Under the pieces are notes generated by a model that saw only the letters and a program-made list of their open reading frames with translations, was not told the DNA's origin and did not search any database. Both the position numbers and the translations under genes were made by a program. DNA of 64,000 nucleotides from NCBI RefSeq assembly GCF_014982975.1, contig NZ_JADCKL010000009.1:1-64000 (forward strand), in the 5' to 3' direction. This stretch comes from Claveliimonas monacensis (GTDB lineage Bacteria; Bacillota; Clostridia; Lachnospirales; Lachnospiraceae). Below are positions 1 to 5,440 of the stretch, piece by piece; position 1 is the stretch's first letter; each line of letters starts with the position of its first letter.

Positions 1-1
1 G

Positions 2-118
2 TGGTTGGAGCCTTTCCGTAACCATCAAGTGGTAGGAGGAATGAACCAATCCACAGTATCTCCAAACAGTATAGCATACAGACCTTGGAGAGGGTCTATA
101 AACACTACTACTATATAA
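2..118 (+). CDS. 3' end of an unknown gene entering from the left (partial)
   Basis: An open frame enters the window at base 2 and stops at TAA 116-118. The 38 residues visible include GGMNQSTVSPNSIAYRPWRG. It ends four bases before a GAGGAG motif and an ATG at 130, the normal spacing for the next gene of an operon. I do not recognise the family. It may also be a chance open frame, since only a short piece can be seen. Confidence 0.25.
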   Translation, partial: WLEPFRNHQVVGGMNQSTVSPNSIAYRPWRGSINTTTI

Positions 119-229
119 TACGAGGAGAAATGGCAAATCGAAGTAAGAGGAGTTTTTAGACATTGTGATTACAAAACAGAGAACCAATGGAACAAATTAA
201 AAAAGAAAATAAAACCAAATTGTCAAGGT

Positions 230-637
230 GTGGAACTCTGGACAAATGGTTATTGTGTTATGACTTGCTTCTATTATTCGCCCGATCAAGTTGAAGATAT
301 GACTGAGGAAGAATACAACGCTTATAAAGATAAGGTGAGAGAAAAAGCAAGAGAAAATTATAAAAAAAGAGCAATACACAAAAACAATATAATAAAGACT
401 TCATGGCAATGGCTGGCACTCTATAAAAGAAAAGTAAATGATGATGCTGAACCAATAGAACGCACATTTACAATAGATGGAGAAGAAAAAACCTATTTTT
501 ATTATAGACGAAAAGATACACGCCGTTGCTCTGATAAAAAATACAATGAATTAAAAGACGCTTATATTAAAAAATATGGTGGCTGGAAAGAAATTGACTT
601 GAGGCACACAACATATAACGGCAAGAAATGGTATTAA
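230..637 (+). CDS. Unknown basic protein of the accessory segment, start unclear
   Basis: The 135-residue frame opens at a GTG with no good ribosome binding site. The same frame stays open back to 119 without a usable start codon. A better start is ATG 130 behind GAGGAG, which reads MANRSKRSF and then hits TAG at 157; a +1 shift at the UUUUU tract joins it to this frame. The protein is rich in Lys, Tyr and Glu, has no signal peptide or membrane segment, and ends in YNGKKWY. It heads a run of small genes (655, 869, 1014, 1133). The MANRSKR start resembles mobilisation or ribbon-helix-helix proteins, but that is a weak hint and no function is assigned. Codon use is AT-rich like its neighbours. 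Confidence 0.5.
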   Translation: MELWTNGYCVMTCFYYSPDQVEDMTEEEYNAYKDKVREKARENYKKRAIHKNNIIKTSWQWLALYKRKVNDDAEPIERTFTIDGEEKTYFYYRRKDTRRCSDKKYNELKDAYIKKYGGWKEIDLRHTTYNGKKWY

Positions 638-654
638 GAAAGGAGTGAAAAACA

Positions 655-894
655 ATGACAATTTATATTACTGAAACGCCTATTAAGCCTATGCACGGCG
701 ATTATGATATTTTAATTGGTTATGGTATAGATAATAAAAGAAATTGTTATGAATTAGTTTTTACAAATGAAAATGGAAAGGCTGGAAGATTAGAAGGTGC
801 TATGAATGTATTTACTGGAATACATATAGATCCTTCTAGTGTAAACCTAAAAAAATATAAGGGGGCAAATGATTATGGAGAAGAGACGATATAG
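655..894 (+). CDS. Unknown small protein, 79 aa
   Basis: ATG 655 sits behind a strong AAAGGAG site with normal spacing. The product is soluble, with no signal peptide or membrane segment, and alternates short hydrophobic strands (ITETPIKP, YDILIGYGID, CYELVFTNEN), which suggests a small beta-rich fold. Its 3' end overlaps the next gene by 26 bases, so the two are probably translated together. I do not recognise the family. It lies in the AT-rich accessory segment and is probably part of a mobile element. Confidence 0.55.
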   Translation: MTIYITETPIKPMHGDYDILIGYGIDNKRNCYELVFTNENGKAGRLEGAMNVFTGIHIDPSSVNLKKYKGANDYGEETI

Positions 895-1036
895 TTTTAT
901 TTTAATGGCTGATTCAATAGAAAAAATAGATAAATTAGCACAAAATCAAGGGCTGAGTAGAACCGCCCTATTACAACTTATTATAAATAATTTTTTAAAA
1001 ATGAAAGGAGAAAATGAAAATGAAAAACTTGTATAA
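869..1036 (+). CDS. Ribbon-helix-helix (CopG-like) DNA-binding protein, 55 aa
   Basis: A short gene starting MIMEKRRYSFILMADSIEKI. The pattern is typical of ribbon-helix-helix repressors: a basic strand (KRRYSFILM, residues 4-13) that would enter the DNA groove, helix 1 (DSIEKIDKLAQNQ), a GLSRTA turn, and helix 2 (LLQLIINNFLKM). Such proteins act as dimers and often regulate their own operon or form part of relaxosomes. The start at 869 has GGGGG five bases upstream; ATG 875 is an alternative. It overlaps the gene before by 26 bases and the gene after by 23. The DNA target is not known. Confidence 0.6.
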   Translation: MIMEKRRYSFILMADSIEKIDKLAQNQGLSRTALLQLIINNFLKMKGENENEKLV

Positions 1037-1139
1037 AATAACATCATTATTAATGTCTGGGGCTTTATTATTAGGAGTTGTAAGCCCTGTATATGCTGAG
1101 GAAGAATTAAAAGTAATGGCTGAGCCTGTTGTATGGTAG
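1014..1139 (+). CDS. Secreted micropeptide with signal sequence, 41 aa
   Basis: ATG 1014 (or 1020) follows AAAGGAG. The product begins MKMKNLYK, has a hydrophobic core (ITSLLMSGALLLGVV) and a signal peptidase I-like site SPVYA before EEELKVMAEPVVW. Cleavage there would release a 13-residue peptide. The stop overlaps the start of the next ORF as ATGGTAG, so the two are probably coupled. A peptide of this form could be a pheromone-type signal, or the front of a frame-split pilin-like protein; nothing here decides between them. I know of no named family. Confidence 0.5.
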   Translation: MKMKNLYKITSLLMSGALLLGVVSPVYAEEELKVMAEPVVW

Positions 1140-1267
1140 ACAAAACGGTTGACGCTTTAGATAAAGCGAAACACTGGATAAAACAGATTTGTATTAGTTG
1201 GTTATTTATTAATCTGAGCGGAGATATTTTGGTTTTGCTATTAACTTTTGCTGAAATAAAATATTAA
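1133..1267 (+). CDS. Unknown 44-aa hydrophobic peptide, coupled to the secreted peptide
   Basis: ATG 1133 overlaps the stop of the preceding ORF by seven bases. The product starts MVDKTVDALDKAKHWIKQIC, an amphipathic stretch, followed by one hydrophobic segment (ISWLFINLSGDILVLLLTF), so it would bind or span the membrane. It ends directly before a strong terminator. It may be an independent peptide translated by coupling. Alternatively it is the C-terminal half of a roughly 85-residue protein broken by a frameshift near 1135. Confidence 0.4.
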   Translation: MVDKTVDALDKAKHWIKQICISWLFINLSGDILVLLLTFAEIKY

Positions 1268-1272
1268 AAAAA

Positions 1273-1304
1273 AGAAGAGATGACACAATTGTGTTGTCTC
1301 TTCT
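1273..1304. terminator. Bidirectional terminator between the micro-ORF operon and the HTH gene
   Basis: Inverted repeat AGAAGAGATGACACAA / TTGTGTTGTCTCTTCT with no loop to speak of, A-rich on the left and T-rich on the right. It serves the convergent genes at 1267 and 1307. Confidence 0.8.
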
Positions 1305-1306
1305 TT

Positions 1307-1513
1307 TTAATTATCATCTTCTAAAAATTCAACTATATCATTGGGTTTGCAGTCAAGAATTTTGCACAGTTTTTCAAGTGTATTCATTGTTATTGAGTTA
1401 TTACGCTTTAGATTGGTTATAGTATAGGGGCTGAAGTTATGTTTGTAAATAAGCGCATAAGTTGTAATGTTCTTTTCCTGCATTGTTTTCCATAACGGTT
1501 TATAGCTTATCAA
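1307..1513 (-). CDS. XRE-family HTH transcriptional regulator, 68 aa
   Basis: The product is a single Cro/C1-type helix-turn-helix domain: SYKPLWKTMQEKNITTYALI, then SPYTITNLKRNNSITMNTLEKLCKILDC and the end NDIVEFLEDDN. These features match the small HTH_26-type regulators common in mobile elements of Firmicutes. I start it at TTG 1513, seven bases after GGAAGGGGG; the longer frame back to 1567 has no such site. A GTCTATA motif lies about 30 bases upstream, and the same motif overlaps the promoters at 1576, 2313 and 3250. This regulator is the obvious candidate to bind them, by inference only. Confidence 0.8.
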   Translation of the reverse strand: MISYKPLWKTMQEKNITTYALIYKHNFSPYTITNLKRNNSITMNTLEKLCKILDCKPNDIVEFLEDDN

Positions 1514-1575
1514 TACATAGCCCCCTTCCCTTAATAAAAAATTGTCTATACCTATTATGATTGACAATTGAGGGC

Positions 1576-1604
1576 TTGCATATTAACAAAGATTTGTCTA
1601 TAAT
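1576..1604 (+). promoter_or_regulatory. Strong sigma-A promoter with GTCTATA motif
   Basis: TTGCAT, a 17-base spacer, then TATAAT. GTCTATA (1596-1602) overlaps the -10 box. Transcription should start near 1611, only about ten bases before a terminator hairpin. Confidence 0.7.
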
Positions 1605-1620
1605 TGATCTAATAATGGAA

Positions 1621-1646
1621 AAAGAGGCTTGCCCGCCTCTTTTTTC
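1621..1646 (+). terminator. Rho-independent terminator directly after a promoter
   Basis: Stem AAAGAGGC / GCCTCTTT with a short loop and a T-run. Placed just behind the 1576 promoter it would end an RNA of about 36 bases. From 1650 to 1829 I see no gene, only a GCACATATGTGC palindrome at about 1658 and AT-rich sequence. Confidence 0.75.
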
Positions 1647-1829
1647 TTTGTTAAAAGCACATATGTGCCGTATTGATTTTGAATTTTTTAAATGATAAAA
1701 TATAAATATAAGTAAATTAATTTGTATTTTACATACAATATAAGTAAAGTTTTTTAAGTTTTCGCCTTTTTTGTATATTAGGTAATAAAAAATATACGAC
1801 GATATTTAAAGTTGAAAGGAGAACATAAA

Positions 1830-2090
1830 ATGAAACAAATAAAATTAATAACAGGATATATAATTAAATTAGATAAGGTATATGACATCAACGAACTATA
1901 TGATATGTTAAGTGAGGATCTACACGATAAAGTTTTTATTGAGTCTATAAAAGAAGGAAAGGGCTTTGTTGATTTCACAAGTAATAAAAATTATATTGCT
2001 GATATTTCATTTGAAATAGAAGGACAAGACAAAGTTAAAATTACAGAAATAACAAAAAGATCCTATGAAGATGAATTTGGTGTCAATTAA
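1830..2090 (+). CDS. Unknown small protein, 86 aa
   Basis: ATG 1830 follows AAAGGAG with good spacing; the in-frame ATG at 1812 precedes the ribosome binding site and is not used. The protein starts MKQIKLITGYIIKLDKVYDI, is acidic and lysine-rich, lacks signal or membrane segments, and ends in EDEFGVN. It stands alone between terminators and looks like a single-gene unit of the mobile segment. I do not recognise it. Confidence 0.5.
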   Translation: MKQIKLITGYIIKLDKVYDINELYDMLSEDLHDKVFIESIKEGKGFVDFTSNKNYIADISFEIEGQDKVKITEITKRSYEDEFGVN

Positions 2091-2118
2091 AAATTTTTGA
2101 AAAAAGAAAAGAATTTTT

Positions 2119-2148
2119 AGCGGTTTATTTTATAAGCCGCTTTTTTTG
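2119..2148 (+). terminator. Terminator of the 1830 gene
   Basis: Stem AGCGG...CCGCT with an AT loop followed by seven T. Confidence 0.7.
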
Positions 2149-2271
2149 ATCTCTTGCTTTTTAAAAATTGAGGTGGTAAAATAATAATATAGCTTATTGC
2201 TTTGCTTTAATAGAGTGAAAGGTTATAAAGTATTTTGTCTGAATAAACTTTAAATATCACAAAAACCATAC

Positions 2272-2298
2272 GAGCCGTTATTTTGACGGCTCTTTTTT
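2272..2298 (+). terminator. Second terminator, possibly of a small RNA
   Basis: Stem GAGCCGT / ACGGCTC with a six-base loop and a T-run. No credible ORF lies between 2150 and 2270. A short transcript may end here, but no clear promoter for one is visible. Confidence 0.65.
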
Positions 2299-2312
2299 AT
2301 TGCCTTTTCCTC

Positions 2313-2341
2313 TTGAATATAGACGAAAATTTGTCTATAAT
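2313..2341 (+). promoter_or_regulatory. Promoter of the lipoprotein gene with palindromic operator
   Basis: TTGAAT, 17 bases, TATAAT. Between and over the boxes lies the perfect inverted repeat TATAGAC-N8-GTCTATA (2318-2339). A protein bound there would block RNA polymerase, which fits repression by the HTH protein at 1307. Confidence 0.7.
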
Positions 2342-2379
2342 AGAAGCTGTAAAATACCTTAAATGAGGGGGAACATAAA

Positions 2380-3204
2380 ATGAAAAAAAGAAAAATTATA
2401 TCATTTGTTTTACTGGGCGTGATGTGCTTTTCGTGTCTGGCTGGCTGTGGTAAGACTGAAGAAGAAAAGGCTATTGAAGAACTGCAAGAAAATGTAGCAC
2501 AAGATGATAAAAGCCTAGATGATTATTTGAATGATGTTGATGAATTCGTTGCTAACAGAGAGGAAATGGATGATTTAATCAATACTGAATATCTTCCAGA
2601 GATTCAGAGCACTTGGGAAAATTATCTTGCTTCTCAGACTGTAGAAGAAGCAAAAGAAAATGCAGAGGCGTTTAATAACGCTTATGATAAGCTGATGGAA
2701 TTGAAAGATCAGGAATACACTTCTGAATATGAACTTATTAATGCCGTAAGTAAAGCAACTTCAGGTGGTTCTCGTGTTGATGATTGGGAATTTACAGCCC
2801 TTGATGTATTCGGTGAAAAGGTTCTTAATGCAGGATATGATGTTAATGAGTTCTGTTTTGACGATGAAACATTAGATTTTATGTTTTATTGCCACAATGA
2901 AAACGAAATAAACGGAATTGTAGTTAAGAGTGATGGATCTGAATGTACTGTTAATATAGATCCTGCTACAGAATTTCCTGGTAATACTGGTGTTAATTTC
3001 TACGAAATTGATAATGAAGTAATTGTTATTCGTACAACTGATGAAGCCTATAATGAATATTTCTATACTATGGATATAACTGGTGATACCGCTTGTAATC
3101 TAACTCAATTTGAATATAATTATGAAGAATACTATGATCGATCTTATGTCAATAAAACAGTTGACGCACTGATTAGTGTTCTTAACTCTATGATAATAAT
3201 GTAA
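2380..3204 (+). CDS. Unknown lipoprotein, 274 aa
   Basis: The N-terminus MKKRKIISFVLLGVMCFSCL runs into AGCG, a clear lipobox with Cys23 as the lipidated residue, so the protein is anchored on the outer face of the membrane. The mature part is strongly acidic. Residues 30-125 look helical and coiled-coil-like (EEEKAIEELQENVAQDD and onward); the rest looks beta-rich with many Asn, Tyr and Asp. No catalytic motif is visible and I know no family name. It has its own promoter and terminator. Genes like this on mobile elements can be exclusion or surface proteins, but nothing here proves that. Confidence 0.7.
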   Translation: MKKRKIISFVLLGVMCFSCLAGCGKTEEEKAIEELQENVAQDDKSLDDYLNDVDEFVANREEMDDLINTEYLPEIQSTWENYLASQTVEEAKENAEAFNNAYDKLMELKDQEYTSEYELINAVSKATSGGSRVDDWEFTALDVFGEKVLNAGYDVNEFCFDDETLDFMFYCHNENEINGIVVKSDGSECTVNIDPATEFPGNTGVNFYEIDNEVIVIRTTDEAYNEYFYTMDITGDTACNLTQFEYNYEEYYDRSYVNKTVDALISVLNSMIIM

Positions 3205-3212
3205 AAAAAATA

Positions 3213-3240
3213 GAGACTCGAAGTTTTCGGGTCTCTTTTT
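3213..3240 (+). terminator. Terminator of the lipoprotein gene
   Basis: Stem GAGACTCGA / TCGGGTCTC with a short loop and six T. Confidence 0.8.
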
Positions 3241-3249
3241 TATATAAGG

Positions 3250-3278
3250 ACACATATTAATAAATATTTGTCTATACG
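3250..3278 (+). promoter_or_regulatory. Promoter with GTCTATA motif before the 3299-4056 pair
   Basis: GTCTATA at 3270-3276 overlaps a TATACG -10 box. The -35 (ACACAT) is poor, so it is weaker than its sister promoters at 1576 and 2313. The ATATTTGTCTATA core is almost the same in all three. Confidence 0.45.
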
Positions 3279-3298
3279 CTTATTAAAATTGGGGGTGT

Positions 3299-3544
3299 AT
3301 GATAAGAATGAATTATAAAAAGATTGCAGAAGAACTTTTTGAAATAATACTATTGTCAACAGGAATTACGGAAGATATACAGATGTTTAATTATCTGTGT
3401 GATCGCTATCCTGAATTAATGGAAAGTTATGTTTCTAAAATAGAGGAAAAAACAAAGGATATTAAAATTCCAGAATTTACGCCTGAAGAGGAAAAACGGC
3501 AATACGAAAAGTTAATGAAAAGAATTGAGGAATTAAAAAAATGA
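3299..3544 (+). CDS. Unknown small acidic protein, 81 aa
   Basis: ATG 3299 follows GGGGG; ATG 3308 is an alternative. The protein is helical by eye: KIAEELFEIILLSTGITEDI, then MFNYLCDRYPELMESYVSKI, then a charged tail EEEKRQYEKLMKRIEELKK. It has no signal peptide or membrane span. Its stop overlaps the next start as ATGA, so the two genes form one translational unit, and the proteins may act together. The family is not recognised. Confidence 0.5.
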   Translation: MIRMNYKKIAEELFEIILLSTGITEDIQMFNYLCDRYPELMESYVSKIEEKTKDIKIPEFTPEEEKRQYEKLMKRIEELKK

Positions 3545-4056
3545 TTACAATATATGTTTCTTTTAAAAACATTATTGAAAATAGTGATACAGACAAAATT
3601 TTAATAGATGGGACTTTTTCTGTTAAAGCAGAAAACGGAAGATATATTTTGTATTTTGAACATCTTGAGGACGATCAATACATATTAAAAAGAGTAAAAG
3701 ATACCGAAAAAGATATATCCTATAATAACAGATCAAAGAAATACAATCTAAAAGATATAGATTTACAGACAAGTTGTGGAGCTGGAAGTATAATATCTTT
3801 TAAAGTGGAAAATATACCTTGGCGGTTTGGTGATCGGTTGTTCTTTTTCCCTTCAGAGAAAGTTTACCTTGAACCGTCTGAAAAATGTCATTTTAAATCT
3901 AAACAATCTATAGTTTATCTTGTAGAAAATCGTGATAATAAGTATTATGTAAAGAATGTAAGTAGAGATTGGGTACAAGTAAATCCGACAAAGGAAATAA
4001 TGGAAAAAATAGTATTAGTGGAAAAACCAAAAAAAACTGCTAAACGTAAAAAGTGA
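3541..4056 (+). CDS. Unknown beta-rich protein with basic tail, 171 aa
   Basis: Translation is coupled to the preceding gene by an ATGA overlap. The protein has no signal peptide or membrane segment. Alternating strands (ILIDGTFSVKAENGRYILYF, SIISFKVENIPWRFGDRLFFF, SIVYLVENRDNKYYVKNV) suggest a beta-barrel or sandwich. The last residues, EKPKKTAKRKK, are strongly basic and could bind nucleic acid or another acidic partner such as the 3299 product. I cannot name the family. Confidence 0.5.
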   Translation: MITIYVSFKNIIENSDTDKILIDGTFSVKAENGRYILYFEHLEDDQYILKRVKDTEKDISYNNRSKKYNLKDIDLQTSCGAGSIISFKVENIPWRFGDRLFFFPSEKVYLEPSEKCHFKSKQSIVYLVENRDNKYYVKNVSRDWVQVNPTKEIMEKIVLVEKPKKTAKRKK

Positions 4057-4120
4057 AAAAAAACAGATAACTAATTGTTTTTTTGACAATTAAAAAAACA
4101 GATAATTAATTGTTTTTTTT
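4056..4120. repeat. Two tandem AT-rich inverted-repeat units
   Basis: Two near-identical units, each about 28 bases (4056-4084 and 4092-4120), run A6-CAGATAA-C/T-TAATTG-T7. Each unit is itself palindromic (AAAAAACA / TGTTTTTT). They may act as tandem terminators for 4056 or mark the end of the mobile segment. Confidence 0.6.
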
Positions 4121-4200
4121 CCAAAAATGCGGTAGAATTGTTTTTATTTTGTTTTTGCGTGTAATTCATCATTAGAAAATTTAAAAACAATTCTGGCGAA

Positions 4201-4220
4201 AATTCGTATAAATTCGTATA
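4201..4220. repeat. Short direct repeat at the element/host boundary
   Basis: AATTCGTATA occurs twice back to back. It lies about 65 bases before sequence that codes for host MetG, so it may belong to an integration end. Confidence 0.4.
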
Positions 4221-4266
4221 ATAAAGATGCACTTAATCTTGAAAAGCCCTGAAAATAAAGGGTATT

Positions 4267-4740
4267 TTGCCCTTCTTATTATTTCCCACTATGAAGTCAC
4301 AGGGCGCGGCAAAGAACGCTGCAAACAACGAGGCGCAGGCTTCTGCACCGGCAGCTTCCAAGATCGATCTGTCCAAGGTAAAGATCGAGCCGCTGTTTGA
4401 GGATATGGTGGACTTTGAGACATTCAGCAAGTCCGACTTCCGGGCTGTGAAGATCGAGGCGTGTGAGGCTGTTCCGAAGTCCAAGAAGCTCCTGAAGTTC
4501 ACCCTGAACGACGGATCAGACAGAAAACGCACGATCCTGAGCGGTATCCACGAGTACTATGAGCCCGAAGAGCTGGTTGGAAAGACAGCGATCGCCATTA
4601 CAAACCTTCCGCCGAGGAAGATGATGGGCATCGATTCCGAGGGCATGCTGATCAGCGCTGTGTACGAGTATGACGGACACGAAGGCCTGAACCTGCTGAT
4701 GGTAGATGACCAGATTCCGGCAGGAGCAAAGTTGTACTAA
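4267..4740 (+). pseudogene. metG: 3' fragment of methionyl-tRNA synthetase (tRNA-binding domain only)
   Basis: The translation matches the C-terminal EMAP/OB-fold tRNA-binding domain of bacterial MetRS: EPLFEDMVDFETFSKSDFRA, then KLLKFTLNDGS, TILSGIHEYYEPEELVGKTA, LPPRKMMGIDSEGM and the end DDQIPAGAKLY. Preceding it is an Ala-rich linker. The Rossmann catalytic core and anticodon domain (about 500 residues) are absent. The frame closes at TGA 4240 in AT-rich sequence, and neither TTG 4267 nor ATG 4291 has a ribosome binding site. Base composition changes sharply at about 4280-4300. I infer that the rest of metG lies beyond the left end, on the other side of an inserted element. A free-standing tRNA-binding protein is possible but less likely. 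Confidence 0.7.
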
Positions 4741-4759
4741 ATCTTTAAATAGACCAAAC

Positions 4760-4803
4760 AAGGACACTTTTCTAAGAGAAATTTTAGAGGGTGTCCTTTT
4801 TCT
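4760..4803 (+). terminator. Terminator of metG
   Basis: Stem AAGGACAC / GTGTCCTT with five T after it. Confidence 0.75.
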
Positions 4804-4943
4804 ATTTATGTGGCGGGAAAATGGCAGTGGGATCGAACCGGAGTGAACCAGGGAATAAGATGGCATTTTTATCGTACACCTGACCCTCTAATCTGTAGCT
4901 ATAAGAAACAAAAAAGGTTAGATAGCGATAAGAGGAGGAAACA

Positions 4944-5276
4944 ATGGCAAAGATTTATTTTACATTGACAGGAACGAGGCACTATTTTGGAGATGATTTT
5001 TTGAAAAAGGGGATGCGGATTGAATTAGAAAAGGAACCGGATAATAAATATGACCGGGAAGCGATCATGGTAAAGGTGAAAGGCCTTGGAAAGATCGGTT
5101 ATGTGGCAAACAGTATTTATACCGTGCTGGGGGAGGCTGTGAGTGCCGGCCGTCTGTATGATAAGATTGGCGACAGAGCGGTTGCTAAAGTTGTTCTGGT
5201 AACTTCAAACGGTATCCTGTGCAAAGTGTGTAAAAAGAGCCTGGCGCAGAAGATTAAGGATTCAGAAGAAGAGTAA
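4944..5276 (+). CDS. HIRAN-domain protein, 110 aa
   Basis: Nearly the whole protein is a HIRAN domain: TLTGTRHYFGDDFLKKGMRI, EKEPDNKYDREAIMV, GLGKIGYVANS. HIRAN domains bind DNA ends or altered DNA and are found alone in bacteria or at the N-terminus of HLTF/Rad5-type helicases. Here the domain stands alone with a short charged tail (KIKDSEEE). The start follows AGGAGG. It lies directly before the hsd locus, which suits a DNA-handling or defence role, though it has its own terminator and is not in the hsd operon. The function of free HIRAN proteins is not settled. Confidence 0.8.
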   Translation: MAKIYFTLTGTRHYFGDDFLKKGMRIELEKEPDNKYDREAIMVKVKGLGKIGYVANSIYTVLGEAVSAGRLYDKIGDRAVAKVVLVTSNGILCKVCKKSLAQKIKDSEEE

Positions 5277-5280
5277 TAGA

Positions 5281-5315
5281 CAGAGCCTGGAGGAAGTTTG
5301 TCTTTCCGGGCTCTG
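5281..5315. terminator. Hairpin after the HIRAN gene
   Basis: Long stem CAGAGCCTGGAGGAAG / CTTTCCGGGCTCTG; the T-run is weak. Confidence 0.6.
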
Positions 5316-5346
5316 TTACGCATTTGGAGAAGGTATAATCGTTCTA

Positions 5347-5376
5347 TCAATACCTTTGGATGTCAATACCTTTGGA
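5347..5376. repeat. Tandem direct repeat upstream of hsdM
   Basis: TCAATACCTTTGGA occurs at 5347-5360 and 5363-5376, a 16-base period, just before the -35 region of the hsd promoter. It could be a binding site for a regulator. Confidence 0.6.
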
Positions 5377-5405
5377 ATGATAGTAGATGATTTATATGGT
5401 ATAAT
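5377..5405 (+). promoter_or_regulatory. Probable hsd operon promoter
   Basis: ATGATA, 17 bases, TATAAT (5400-5405), ending 35 bases before the hsdM start. Confidence 0.5.
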
Positions 5406-5440
5406 AAGCTAAATGGATTAAAAACTGGAGGAAAAGAAAA

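Noticed and set aside
5347-5376. A CRISPR array
   Set aside because: Only two 14-base repeats with a two-base gap; no spacers and no cas genes in the window.
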